Source: Amarobacter sp964507025
GTDB taxonomy: Bacteria; Chloroflexota; Dehalococcoidia; Tepidiformales; Tepidiformaceae
Direction: 5' to 3'
Assembly (NCBI GenBank): GCA_964507025.1
Contig: CAZDOK010000001.1
Location: 124,001-188,000 of the forward strand
DNA length: 64,000 nt
Part shown: positions 54,540 to 63,743 of the stretch, in pieces
How positions within the stretch are numbered: the first letter of the stretch is position 1
How the letters are laid out: the number at the start of each line of letters is the position of its first letter
Program-made: the position numbers and the translations under genes
The notes under the pieces: model-generated
Database searches by the model: none
What the model was told of the DNA's origin: nothing
Seen by the model: only the letters and a program-made list of their open reading frames with translations

Positions 54540-55328
54540 TCAGCGCCCCCGGAACACGGGCTCGCGCCGTTCAACGAAGCTCAGCGCTCCCTCCCGGTGG
54601 TCTTCAGTTGTGAAGAGATACGCGAGTGCGTTGCCGACGTACTCGCCCATCTCCTCCATGGAGGCGTGGACCGATCTGCGCAGGCCTTCCTTCATGTAGC
54701 GCATCGCAATGGGCGGGTTCGCGGCGATTTTCAGTGCCAGCTCCAGCGCGGCCGGGAGCAGATCTTCCGCCGGCACCACGCGCGACACCAGCCCAATGCG
54801 TTCCGCTTCTCGCGCATCGATGACCTCGCCAGTGAAGAGCAGCTCGGCTGCCTTGGACGGCCCGACAATGCGCGGCAGTCGCCACAGTCCACCGATGTCG
54901 GATACCAGGCCGCGCTTGATGAAGAGCTCGCCGAACCTGGCGTTCTCCGACGCGATCCGGATGTCGCAGAAGAGCGTCAGGTCCATGCCCCAGCCGACTG
55001 CCGGGCCATTGACGGCAGCAATCACCGGCCTGTCGCACTCCAGTACCGCAGCCGCGGCTGGCGTCGGCCGTGGCCGTGCATCGCGGAGGCGGGTCGCGGT
55101 CGCATCGCGCTGTTCACCCAGCATGATCTGCTTCACGTCGTCGCCAGAACAGAACGCCCGGCCGGCGCCGGTCAGGACCACGCAACGCACTTCCGGGTCA
55201 CGGTTCGCGTCCCGGAATGCCAGCTCGAGCTCCGCATACATCCCACGGTTGAGGGCGTTCATCACCTCCGGGCGGTTGAGGGTGATCGTGGCGACGTGGT
55301 CTAGGAGCTCGTACGAGACGAATTCCAT
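54540..55328 (-). CDS. Enoyl-CoA hydratase/isomerase (crotonase) family protein
   Basis: The 262-residue crotonase contains NRPEVMNALNRGMY, VVLTGAGRAFCSGDDV and RPVIAAVNGPAVGWGMDLTLFCD. The first catalytic Glu is Asp here (GMDLT), and the second position is Phe (FGELFIKRG). It is the most hydratase-like of the three in this region but still not canonical. The ATG has GGGGGAG just upstream on the minus strand. It follows the ThDP-dependent enzyme gene on the same strand and may share its transcript. Confidence 0.85.
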   Translation of the reverse strand: MEFVSYELLDHVATITLNRPEVMNALNRGMYAELELAFRDANRDPEVRCVVLTGAGRAFCSGDDVKQIMLGEQRDATATRLRDARPRPTPAAAAVLECDRPVIAAVNGPAVGWGMDLTLFCDIRIASENARFGELFIKRGLVSDIGGLWRLPRIVGPSKAAELLFTGEVIDAREAERIGLVSRVVPAEDLLPAALELALKIAANPPIAMRYMKEGLRRSVHASMEEMGEYVGNALAYLFTTEDHREGALSFVERREPVFRGR

Positions 55329-55378
55329 GGCTCCCCCTTCGAGAGATGCTCGGCAATCCCCAACGTTGGCATTCCGGG

Positions 55379-57025
55379 CTACTTGAACTCGTACCCGCCT
55401 TTCACGCCGGCCGGTTCGGGGTCGGTCAGCACGTTCACGCACGCCGGTTTGCCGCTGTTGAAAGCCCGCTCAATCGCGGCCTTGATCTGTTCCGGGTGTT
55501 CCACCAGCTCGCCGTGCCCGCCAAGCCCTTCGACTACCTTGTCGTACCGCGCGTTATCGCCGAGCATCGTCGCAGGCGTCCGGCCCTCGCCGTACTGGGC
55601 CTTCTGCCCGACATAAATCTGGTGCCAGCAGCGGTCGTTTCCGATGACCGAAACGATGGGCATGTTGAACCGCACGAAGGTATCGAAGTCAAAGCCGTTC
55701 AGCCCGAACGTCCCGTCGCCGTTCACCATCAGCACCTTCTTGTTCGGCGCGGCCACGCTCGCCGCCATGCAGAAGCCGGTGCCCACACCGAGCGTGCCAA
55801 ACGGGCCCGGATCCATCCACTGGCCCGGGTTGTTCACGGGCAGCACGCTCGCGGCCAGGGCAACGATATCGCCGCCGTCGCCCACGACGATCGTATCGTC
55901 GTCCACGAACTCCGCGATTTCCTTGCACAGGCGGAGCGGATGGATCGGCACGGCATCCGAGTTCATGAACACTTCGCGCTGGGCGTCCGCCTGCCCTTCG
56001 AGCCCGCGGAGGTATTGCATCCACTCCGGGTGCTTGCCCTTGCCGATTTCGCCGGTGAGCTGCAGCAGCGCCTGCCGGATGTTCGCCTCGATGCCGATGG
56101 AGAAGTCCCGGTTCCGGCCGATGTCGCGCGGGTCGATGTCGATCTGGATGATCTTCGCTTCCGGGTTCCAGGCCGGCGGCCGGCCGTACTTCAGCCGGAA
56201 ATCGACCGGCGTCCCGAGAATCACAATCACGTCGGCCTGGGCGAACGCGGGCTTGCGCGAGAGCGAGAAAAAGTTCGGGTTCTCCTGGCGCAGTGTGCCG
56301 CGGCCCATGGCGTTCGTGTACACGGGGACATCCGCCGCTTTCGCGAATTCCGCGAGCTCCTTGTGGGCGCGGTGCCAGAAGACGCCCGAACCGGCCATCA
56401 CCATCGGCTTCGCTGCCTTGTTGATCATCTCCGCCGCCTGCTTGATCAGGTTCGGGTCGCCCATGATTTCGCCGGTCGGCCGGTAGCTGGTCGGCCACTC
56501 CACCGAGTCTTCATCAACCCGCCCGAAGAGGACGTCCGAAGGCACCTGCAGGAACGTTGGTCCGAACCGCCCGGTCATCGCCTCGCGGAACGCCATCGCC
56601 ATGTAGTAGGGCAGCCGCCGTGTCTCGTACACCGTCTGCGACCACTTGGTGATCGGCTGCATCACCCCGCCCAGCTCGATGTCCTGGAGCGACCCCATGT
56701 CGTACTGGCGGAGCGGCGACCGCCCGCCGATGACCACCATCGGGCTCGATGCCTGGTAGGCGTTCGCGACGGCGGTCACCACATCAGTAACACCCGGGCC
56801 GGCCGTTACCACCGCCACACCCGGTTTGAAGGTGATGCGCGAGTATCCGTCGGCTGCATGCCCGGCCGATTGTTCGTGCCGCGTGTCCACGATTCCAATG
56901 CCGTTGTTCAGGCAGCCCTCGTAAATGTTCTGCACGTGGCCGCCGGACAGCGTGAAGATGTGGCCGATGCCTTCCTGCTTGATCATGCGCGCGATGATTT
57001 CGCCGCCGTCGATCATGTTTCCCAT
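55379..57025 (-). CDS. Thiamine-diphosphate-dependent enzyme of the acetolactate synthase/2-hydroxyacyl-CoA lyase superfamily
   Basis: The 548-residue protein has the ThDP fold: catalytic Glu51 in DTRHEQSAGHAADGYSR, GPGVTDVVTAVANAYQ, and the C-terminal diphosphate/magnesium motif GDGTFGLNGFDF followed later by GNDRCWHQ. This region of the family includes acetolactate synthase, oxalyl-CoA decarboxylase, 2-hydroxyacyl-CoA lyase and sulfoacetaldehyde acetyltransferase. No ilvN or regulatory subunit is adjacent. The CoA-linked neighbours (crotonase on the same strand; CaiB-type transferase nearby) favour a CoA-substrate lyase over isoleucine/valine synthesis. GAGGGACC precedes the ATG. Confidence 0.85.
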   Translation of the reverse strand: MGNMIDGGEIIARMIKQEGIGHIFTLSGGHVQNIYEGCLNNGIGIVDTRHEQSAGHAADGYSRITFKPGVAVVTAGPGVTDVVTAVANAYQASSPMVVIGGRSPLRQYDMGSLQDIELGGVMQPITKWSQTVYETRRLPYYMAMAFREAMTGRFGPTFLQVPSDVLFGRVDEDSVEWPTSYRPTGEIMGDPNLIKQAAEMINKAAKPMVMAGSGVFWHRAHKELAEFAKAADVPVYTNAMGRGTLRQENPNFFSLSRKPAFAQADVIVILGTPVDFRLKYGRPPAWNPEAKIIQIDIDPRDIGRNRDFSIGIEANIRQALLQLTGEIGKGKHPEWMQYLRGLEGQADAQREVFMNSDAVPIHPLRLCKEIAEFVDDDTIVVGDGGDIVALAASVLPVNNPGQWMDPGPFGTLGVGTGFCMAASVAAPNKKVLMVNGDGTFGLNGFDFDTFVRFNMPIVSVIGNDRCWHQIYVGQKAQYGEGRTPATMLGDNARYDKVVEGLGGHGELVEHPEQIKAAIERAFNSGKPACVNVLTDPEPAGVKGGYEFK

Positions 57026-57128
57026 GGATGGGGTCCCTCGCGATTCGGTGGAAATGTGGGGCGAGTATAGCCGCGGCGGCGCACCCCGTCCGGCTGGAGC
57101 ACTGTTCGAGGGAGTGAGTGGCTGGCCG

Positions 57129-57848
57129 CTAAAGCTTCGCCCTCAGCCACTCCTCCGCCGCACGAATCACATCGGGGCCGATCTCGAAGTGGCCGCCGGG
57201 CAGCCAGCGGATGTCCTTTTCGCTCTGGAGCGCGTTGTAAAGCGACTCTGTTCGCTCCCGTGGGATGAGTTCGTCCTGGAGTTTCGCCACCACTCGCACC
57301 GCCACACCCGAGAGCCGGGGCACATCGGCCTCCGGCCCTTCGACTCGGCCCACCAGCCCACCTTCGCCGACAAGACAAAACGCGGCCGCCCTGAAACGCC
57401 CGTCTCGCGCGACTGCCGGGATGCCAAGCATGCTTCCCAGCGAGTACCCCACGAAGCCAAGGCGCCCCGTGTCGACGGGCAGGACGCCGGCCAGCAGGTC
57501 GATCATCCGCGAGACCTCAGTCGCGAATTGCGTGCGAATCGCGGGGTGTTCCTCAGTTCGCCGGAAGAGCGCCATCGGGTCGTGTGATGCCCGATCGCCG
57601 TGCAGCGGCGCATCGAGGCCCACGCAGATCCAGCCCCGCTTTGCCCAGCCGCGGCCCACCTCAGCCACGAAGTAGTCCTCTTTGCTGCCCATTCCGGGAT
57701 GCTGGATAAGGACCAGCGGCATGAGCTCGGTCGCGCCGGTGGGCAGGTAGGCGAGGCCGGGCACTGTCTCGCCTTCAACCTCGAAGCTGAACAAGATCTC
57801 CCGAAGGTCGCCGAGGATAGATTCGCGCATCTGTAATGGATTTGTCAT
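57129..57848 (-). CDS. Alpha/beta hydrolase (dienelactone-hydrolase-like)
   Basis: The 239-residue protein has the serine nucleophile elbow GYSLGS (in RLGFVGYSLGSMLGIP), VLIQHPGMGSKEDYF as the oxyanion region, and a GGHFEIGPD ending with the His. It resembles small esterases and dienelactone hydrolase relatives. No signal peptide. GGGAG precedes the ATG and it is divergent from the membrane glycosyltransferase. Substrate unknown. Confidence 0.82.
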   Translation of the reverse strand: MTNPLQMRESILGDLREILFSFEVEGETVPGLAYLPTGATELMPLVLIQHPGMGSKEDYFVAEVGRGWAKRGWICVGLDAPLHGDRASHDPMALFRRTEEHPAIRTQFATEVSRMIDLLAGVLPVDTGRLGFVGYSLGSMLGIPAVARDGRFRAAAFCLVGEGGLVGRVEGPEADVPRLSGVAVRVVAKLQDELIPRERTESLYNALQSEKDIRWLPGGHFEIGPDVIRAAEEWLRAKL

Positions 57849-57918
57849 ACGCTCCCAAATCTACAGCGCAGAAAGGTGCCTTGTCGTGCCTCTTGACGCT
57901 TGCGATCGCTGAGCGAAG

Positions 57919-59859
57919 ATGCCGAAAGCGACACCAATCGCAACGCCTAGTCCGCTTCAGCGGGACGGGGGACCCAGTTTTCGGGGCGAATTCGCCAGGG
58001 CGGCTTCCCAGAGGGAGCTAGCGACGGCGGAACGGCTATCTCCGGTCGTAGCCCGGCAGCTAACCTCGGCGGCGTGGGAAGACCTCATTCGAGGCCTCCT
58101 GCACATGGCCCTCAGGGCTCGCGTCATCCCGTCGGCGCGGTCCCACAGCGCGCCAGCCCCGGAATTGCCGGTGTACGCACCGTCGCTCTTCCGCGAACGC
58201 CTGTGGAACCTCCTCCCACTGTCCCTGTCGCTGCTGCTCATCAGCTTCATCTTCTGGGGGCCGTTCCATGCGCCCATCGCGTTCGCCGCGTTAAGCATGG
58301 CGTTCTTCACCTATTGGTTCGTTCGCTCCTACTCGGTGGCCATCGCCTGCGTCTATGGACTCACGGTGATCCGCCGCTGGAACCGAACCGATTGGCGCGC
58401 CCGCCACGCTGCCCGGGCAGCCTCCAAGCCAGGTGGCGAACCCTGGGATTGGCCCCGCCATATGGTCATCATCCCGAACTATAAGGAAAGCGAGTCGGGC
58501 CTCAGCCGCACCCTCGATTCGCTCGCTGCCCAGGCAAATGCCTCTCAGCTTGTCGTGGTGATGGCCATGGAAGCCCGCGAAGCCGGCGCTCACGAAAAAG
58601 CGTTTCGCCTGGTCGAGCGCTACCGCCCGAGCTTCGCCAATGTGCTTGCAACGTTCCACCCCGAAGGGTTACCCAACGAAACCCCCGGCAAGGGCTCGAA
58701 TGAGGCGTGGGCCGCGCGCGAGGCCTACATCCATCTGATTGAGGATGGCGGCGACGACATCGGCCGCTACACCGTCACCAGTTGCGATGCCGACGCCGTC
58801 TTCCACCCGCGCCACTTCGAAGCGCTCAATTACCTGTTTCTCACGGCCCGCGACCGCTATCGGACGTTCTGGCAGCCCACCATCTTCAACAGCAACAACA
58901 TCTGGGATATCCCGGCGCCCCTGCGCATCCCCGATGGCCTTTCGGGCATCAACCGCCTCTCGAACCTGCTCCTTCCGGGGAGCGTCAAGTTCCCGACCAG
59001 TTGCTACTCGCTCAGCTGGCAGATGCTGAACGAGGTGGACTACTGGGATGAGGAAGTCATCCCCGAGGACTGGCACCTTTACCTGAAGTGCTCCTATGCC
59101 CTTGGCAACCGCGTTCACGTCGAGTCGATCTTCCTGCCGCTTGGCAACGACTGCGTGCTGACCGACGGGTACTGGAAAACCCTCAAGGCACACTACGCCC
59201 AGAGTGTCCGGCACGCCTGGGGCGCAAGCGACATCCCCTATGCCTGGCGGGGAGCGCTCAATGGGGGCTCACCGCTCCGATGGCCCCGCAAGCTACTGCT
59301 CGCGGCCGCGGTCACCAAGGTGCATGTCCTCTGGGTCGCCCAGTGGTACGTGGTTACCCTGGGCCTGCTGCTGCCTTCGAAAATGGCGGGAAGCATGGGC
59401 GCCCCGCTCCCTGACTGGTGGACCCATCGCTATCCGGTTCCCGGCCCAGGCTGGCACCCCGAGAACATCGTGCAGCCCTCCACCTGGAACAACTTCGACC
59501 GGACCGGGCTGGTGGAGCCAACAATGTGGCTGAATCTCCCGGGCGTGCTGATTGCCCTCTGCATCTTCCCCCTGCTGACCATGATCGTCCTTGAGCTCAT
59601 CCAGCGCGGGAAGCGGCCCGCGTACGTCTCACGGTGGACCTATGTCTCCGGTCTACTGATGTGGCCCCTCATGGCGGTGATCACCTTCTTCTTCGCCAGC
59701 CTGCCGGCACTCCACGCTCAGTGGAAGCTTGCCAGCGGACGGGGACTCGTCTATCGCGTGGCCGAAAAGGGCAGCCGCGCTGTCCCGGTCGTCGCCCAGA
59801 TCCCGGCAGCTCACCCGGTGGAGGCCGAGGCCATCGGTATCGCCGGCGGTGGCCAATAG
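57919..59859 (+). CDS. Membrane-bound GT2-family glycosyltransferase
   Basis: The 646-residue protein has two N-terminal membrane helices (about 95-145), a GT-A domain (MVIIPNYKESESGLSRTLDSL; the DxD-type metal motif SCDADAVF with Asp290; EDWHLYLKCSYALGN; and QSVRHAWGASD like the QxxRW motif) and three to four helices in the C-terminal half. This is a processive or lipid-linked GT2 shape similar to cellulose/hyaluronan synthase relatives. Substrate unknown. The ATG at 57919 is chosen for length; a start at 58105 would remove a Ser/Thr/Pro-rich N-terminal stretch that may be untranslated. Confidence 0.82.
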   Translation: MPKATPIATPSPLQRDGGPSFRGEFARAASQRELATAERLSPVVARQLTSAAWEDLIRGLLHMALRARVIPSARSHSAPAPELPVYAPSLFRERLWNLLPLSLSLLLISFIFWGPFHAPIAFAALSMAFFTYWFVRSYSVAIACVYGLTVIRRWNRTDWRARHAARAASKPGGEPWDWPRHMVIIPNYKESESGLSRTLDSLAAQANASQLVVVMAMEAREAGAHEKAFRLVERYRPSFANVLATFHPEGLPNETPGKGSNEAWAAREAYIHLIEDGGDDIGRYTVTSCDADAVFHPRHFEALNYLFLTARDRYRTFWQPTIFNSNNIWDIPAPLRIPDGLSGINRLSNLLLPGSVKFPTSCYSLSWQMLNEVDYWDEEVIPEDWHLYLKCSYALGNRVHVESIFLPLGNDCVLTDGYWKTLKAHYAQSVRHAWGASDIPYAWRGALNGGSPLRWPRKLLLAAAVTKVHVLWVAQWYVVTLGLLLPSKMAGSMGAPLPDWWTHRYPVPGPGWHPENIVQPSTWNNFDRTGLVEPTMWLNLPGVLIALCIFPLLTMIVLELIQRGKRPAYVSRWTYVSGLLMWPLMAVITFFFASLPALHAQWKLASGRGLVYRVAEKGSRAVPVVAQIPAAHPVEAEAIGIAGGGQ

Positions 59860-59895
59860 GCATAGCCAGGCTCAGGACCCCGCAAACCGGCCCTG

Positions 59896-60954
59896 TCACT
59901 CGCCCGACAGGGCCTGGCTCTTCTCCACCCGGATCTGAATCGCCGCTCCCTCTTGCAGCTCCGGTGGCGCCGGCTGCAGCGGGAACTCAAGCCGGCCTCC
60001 AGCGGTTTCGACCACGAGCCGCGTCAGCCCGCCCAGGAACACCCGGGCGACTACTCTGGCATGCACGACGTTTGGTCCGCCGGTGTCGACCAGGCTTGCG
60101 CCTTCGGGCCGGAGCAACAATCGCACAGGCCCGGGCTCGCCGGAAACCGGCCCGAACGTCCCTGCGCGCGTCTCCACCATCCCGTGCTCGTCCCGACGAC
60201 CGTCGATGATGTTTTCGAGCCCGAGGAACCTGGCAACGAATTCGGTTCCCGGCTCGCCGTGGACCTCTCCCGGGGCACCCTCCCGCACCACCTGGCCGGC
60301 CCGCATGATGGCGATCCGGTCGGCAACCGTGAAGGCCTCGAATTGGTCGTGCGTCACGTAGACCGCCGGGATGGCGAGGTGGCGCAGGATCTCGCGCAAC
60401 TCGACGACGAGGTGCTCGCGCAGCCCGCGGTCGAGCGACCCGAGAGGCTCATCCAGCATCAACAGCCGCGGCTCCGGTGCGAGCGCGCGGGCCAGCGCAA
60501 CCCGCTGACGTTCGCCGCCGGAGAGCCCCTCCAGCGACCGCCGGGCGAATCCCGAAAGCCCGACCGTCTCCAGGAGGTCGGCCACGCGACGCTCGCGCCT
60601 CTCCTTCGCCCACCCGAGCCGCCGGAGACCGAAGTCGACGTTGTGTTCCACATCCATATGGGGAAAGAGGGCGTGGTCCTGGAACATGAGGCCGAAGCCG
60701 CGCCGGTGTGGCGGGAGGCCTCCCACATCGGTCCCATCGAACAACACCTGCCCGGCTGAAGGCCGTTCCAGCCCGGCGATCACCCGGAGCATGGTGGTCT
60801 TGCCGCAACCGCTGGGGCCCAGCAGGGCGACAGTCTGGCTGGGCTCGACCCGCAGATCCGCCCCACGCAGGATGTGGGCACCGCCGGCGCGGAACTGCAC
60901 GTCCCGCACCTCCAGGCCCTCAGCCACGTCCGAACTCGCTCCGCCTGTGCTCAA
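59896..60954 (-). CDS. thiQ: Thiamine ABC transporter ATP-binding protein ThiQ-like
   Basis: The 352-residue ATPase has Walker A GPSGCGKTT (46-54), LSGGERQRVALARA, Walker B LLMLDEPLGSLD and a switch His in YVTHDQFEA. A C-terminal TOBE-like domain (about 240-352) makes it longer than E. coli ThiQ (232). It closes the thiB-thiP-thiQ operon, 3 bp after thiP, and its place in the TPP-riboswitch operon decides the substrate. The start is TTG at 60954, with GTG at 60927 as an alternative. Confidence 0.86.
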   Translation of the reverse strand: MSTGGASSDVAEGLEVRDVQFRAGGAHILRGADLRVEPSQTVALLGPSGCGKTTMLRVIAGLERPSAGQVLFDGTDVGGLPPHRRGFGLMFQDHALFPHMDVEHNVDFGLRRLGWAKERRERRVADLLETVGLSGFARRSLEGLSGGERQRVALARALAPEPRLLMLDEPLGSLDRGLREHLVVELREILRHLAIPAVYVTHDQFEAFTVADRIAIMRAGQVVREGAPGEVHGEPGTEFVARFLGLENIIDGRRDEHGMVETRAGTFGPVSGEPGPVRLLLRPEGASLVDTGGPNVVHARVVARVFLGGLTRLVVETAGGRLEFPLQPAPPELQEGAAIQIRVEKSQALSGE

Positions 60955-60957
60955 GCG

Positions 60958-62634
60958 TCAGAATCCCCCGAACTCACGGTATCGCAGCCTGTCGATGACC
61001 AGGAATCCGGTCGCAGTCACGGCCATGAGGATAGTCGCCATCGCCAGCGCCTGTCCGTAGTTCAGTGCCCCCGGTTGCCCCAGGTATCGGAAGATCGCGA
61101 GCGGAATGGTCGGGTATTCGGGCCGAGCGACGAGCAGCGTGGCCCCGAACTCTCCCATCGAGACGGCGAACGCGAATACACCACCGGCCAGCATCGAGCG
61201 CCAGGTGAGGGGGATGTCGATGGCGATGAACGTCCGGATCGGCGTTGCGCCGAGCATGGCGGCGGCCTCGCGCAGCCGCGGGTCGAGCGACCGCAGCTGG
61301 GCGGCCACCGTCCTGGCAACGAAGGGCAAGGCGACCAGCGTATGGGCGATCACCACCATCGCCGGGCTCCCCCGGAGGTCGAGCGGCGGCCGGTCGAGGG
61401 TAATCAGGAAGCCGAGCCCCAGGGTCACCGCTGAAACGCCCAGCGGAAGCTGGATTACGGCTTCCGCCAGCGAGGACCGCATTCTGGTGGCCCCATGCGC
61501 CGCGGCCGTGCCCAGCGGCAATGCGATGAGCATGGTCAGGAGCGCGAAACTCACGGAATTGCGCACTGCGGTCAGCGGTGCAACGAACAGGATCTGCTGG
61601 CGCACGTTGTCGTCGAGCCGCCGGTAGTAGTCGAGGGTGTAACCGGCGTCGCCGTGGATCGAGCGTTCGGCCAGTGCCGCCAGCGGTAGGATCGTGAGTG
61701 CCGCGACGGCCGCGACGATCATTCCCACTGCCATTCGCCTGGCGGGCGTCCACGGCAGCGCGCGGCGCCTCAGGGCGCCCGGCTGGGCTGTCCGCCGCTG
61801 GAGCGCCGCATTCACCCACATCATCGCGAACGTGGCGGCGAGCTGGGCGAGCGCCAATGTCGCGGCTACCGGCAAGCGGAAGAGGAACAGCGTCTCCCGA
61901 TAGATCTCCGTCTCCAGCGTGCCGAACCTCGGCCCGCCGAGAATCAGCACGACGCCGAAGCTCGTGAAGCAGAACAGGAAGACCAGGGAACCCGCCGCGA
62001 GGATGGGCGTGCGCAGCAACGGCAGGGTGACCCGCAAGAAGGTCGTGACCTTGCCCGCGCCAAGCATTGCCGCCGCGTCTTCGAGCCGTGTATCGACTCG
62101 GGCCCACGAAACGGAGATGATCCGCGCCGCAAGCGCGACGTTATAGAAGACGTGGGCGATGAGGATCGCCCAGATGGTATTGAGCAGGCGGATCGGCGGC
62201 TCGTCGAGGCCGAAGGCCGCCTGCAGCGCATCGTTTACGATGCCCTGAGGGCCCAGTAGCGCGGTGAACGCCACCGCGACCACGATCGTGGGCAAGACGA
62301 ACGGCACGGTGATGAGGGCCTCCAGCGCCGCTTTCCCCCGGAACTCGTAGCACGCCAGCACGTACGCCACTGGAATGGCCAATGTGAGCGTGACGGCCGA
62401 CGAGACCGTGGCCTGCCAGGCGGTGAACCAGGCTCGCTCCAGGAAGTACGTGTCCTCGATCAGCGGCTCGATACCGCCACCGCGCGCGAACGACTCGCGC
62501 ACGATGCCCTGGAGCGGGTACGCCAGGAACACGGCCAGGAAGACCAGCGCCGGCCCAAGGAGCACCAGCGCCGCCTTCCGATCCCGGAACCAGGTGCTCA
62601 GCGGAGGACCGCCTTCGTCCACTCGTCGATCCAC
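60958..62634 (-). CDS. thiP: Thiamine ABC transporter permease ThiP (duplicated permease)
   Basis: The 558-residue membrane protein contains about twelve helices arranged as two permease halves, each with an EAA-type cytoplasmic loop (DTRLEDAAAMLGAGKVT and DPRLREAAAMLGATPIR). A single fused permease of this type is typical for ThiP and iron(III) transporters. Its start overlaps the end of thiB (TGA at 62598-62600) so the two are coupled; the start is GTG 62634 with GTG 62622 as an alternative. Substrate follows from the ThiB-like binding protein and riboswitch. Confidence 0.88.
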   Translation of the reverse strand: MDRRVDEGGPPLSTWFRDRKAALVLLGPALVFLAVFLAYPLQGIVRESFARGGGIEPLIEDTYFLERAWFTAWQATVSSAVTLTLAIPVAYVLACYEFRGKAALEALITVPFVLPTIVVAVAFTALLGPQGIVNDALQAAFGLDEPPIRLLNTIWAILIAHVFYNVALAARIISVSWARVDTRLEDAAAMLGAGKVTTFLRVTLPLLRTPILAAGSLVFLFCFTSFGVVLILGGPRFGTLETEIYRETLFLFRLPVAATLALAQLAATFAMMWVNAALQRRTAQPGALRRRALPWTPARRMAVGMIVAAVAALTILPLAALAERSIHGDAGYTLDYYRRLDDNVRQQILFVAPLTAVRNSVSFALLTMLIALPLGTAAAHGATRMRSSLAEAVIQLPLGVSAVTLGLGFLITLDRPPLDLRGSPAMVVIAHTLVALPFVARTVAAQLRSLDPRLREAAAMLGATPIRTFIAIDIPLTWRSMLAGGVFAFAVSMGEFGATLLVARPEYPTIPLAIFRYLGQPGALNYGQALAMATILMAVTATGFLVIDRLRYREFGGF

Positions 62635-63644
62635 TTCTGCCGGTTCGCCGCGATATCGGCGGCGCCGATATCAGCGGCGGGGACGGTTACCTCGGAGAAC
62701 TTGATGAACGCCTCCGGAACCTTTGCATCCTGGTTCACCGGGTACACGGCCATCTGCCCAGGGATGTCTTCCTGCACTGGCACTCCCAGGAGGAAGTCGA
62801 TGAATTCCCGCGCCAGGTCCTTCTGCTTCGTGCCTTTGAGGATCCCGGCATATTCGATCTGCCGGAACACGCCCTTTGACGGCAGGAGGTTCGCGGTGGG
62901 GGCGTCCTCGCGAGGCGGGTCAGCGAAGAGCTGTTCGAAGGCCGGGCTTGTCGCGTAGCTCAGAACGATGGGCTGTTCGCCGCCATGCAACGAGAAGTTC
63001 GTGTAGTACCCGGTTTCCCACCCGTCGGTAACCACCAGGCCGTTCGAGCGCATCGCGCGCCACCAGTCCAGGTAGCCGTCTTCGCCGAAGTAGGCGACGG
63101 TCGCCACGAGGAACGCGAGCCCGGGCGACGACGACGCCGGGTTTTCGACCACCGTCATGCCGCGGTACCTGGCATCCGCAAGGTCTTCGAGCGTTGTCGG
63201 GGGCGCGATTCCGCGCTTCTCCAGCTCCGCGATGTCGTAGTTGAAGTTCACGTACCCGTAGTCGATCGGCGTGACGAATCCACCGCCTTCTGCTCTGAAT
63301 TCGGCGGGCACCTTCTCCAGGAGCGGCGACTCGTACTTCTCGAATACACCTTCGTCGAGCGCACGAGAAAGGAACGTATTGTCCACGCCGAAGGCGACAT
63401 CGCCCTCTGGCTTGCCCTTCGTGAGCACGAGGCTTGTCGTCATCGAACCGGCGTCGCCCTTCGGTAGGAGCTTGACGGTGGCGCCGTGCTCCTCCTCGAA
63501 CTGGCGAATGAGATCCTCGCTGAGATTGAACGAATCATGGGTGATGACCGTGATGGTCTTGTCGCCATCGTCGCCGCCGCATGCAGCGAGCAACAGGCCA
63601 AGGGCTGTGACGAGCCCGAAAAGGAGGGCGATGCGGACGCGCAT
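62598..63644 (-). CDS. thiB: Thiamine-binding lipoprotein ThiB
   Basis: The 348-residue binding protein begins with a signal and lipobox (LGLLLAACGG, Cys22), so it is anchored outside the membrane. Its pattern TVITHDSFNLSEDLIRQFEE, GDVAFGVDNTFLSRALDEG, TPIDYGYVNFNYDI, NPASSSPGLAFL, VTDGWETGYYTNF and IVLSYATSPA aligns stepwise with E. coli ThiB. The ATG at 63644 is preceded by AAGGA. It is the first gene after the TPP riboswitch, which independently fixes thiamine or its phosphates as ligand. Confidence 0.92.
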   Translation of the reverse strand: MRVRIALLFGLVTALGLLLAACGGDDGDKTITVITHDSFNLSEDLIRQFEEEHGATVKLLPKGDAGSMTTSLVLTKGKPEGDVAFGVDNTFLSRALDEGVFEKYESPLLEKVPAEFRAEGGGFVTPIDYGYVNFNYDIAELEKRGIAPPTTLEDLADARYRGMTVVENPASSSPGLAFLVATVAYFGEDGYLDWWRAMRSNGLVVTDGWETGYYTNFSLHGGEQPIVLSYATSPAFEQLFADPPREDAPTANLLPSKGVFRQIEYAGILKGTKQKDLAREFIDFLLGVPVQEDIPGQMAVYPVNQDAKVPEAFIKFSEVTVPAADIGAADIAANRQKWIDEWTKAVLR

Positions 63645-63693
63645 CAGACTGGTCCTTCCGCCGCCGGGTTAGCAGGGGCGCCTTCCGGGCAAC

Positions 63694-63721
63694 GAAAAGG
63701 AGCCCGGAAAGCCCGGACTCC
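63694..63721 (-). terminator. Riboswitch-controlled terminator before thiB
   Basis: On the minus strand GGAGTCCGG, loop GCTTT and CCGGGCTCC pair over 9 bp (one G-T wobble) and run into TTTTC. It lies between the TPP aptamer and thiB, the usual expression platform for transcription termination when TPP is bound. Confidence 0.88.
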
Positions 63722-63743
63722 TCGCATCAAGTGCTCGGCATCC

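Noticed and set aside
59896..63644. Iron(III) ABC transporter as alternative for the thi operon
   Set aside because: The fused permease and long ATPase resemble iron systems, but the binding protein aligns stepwise with ThiB and the operon starts with a clear TPP riboswitch.
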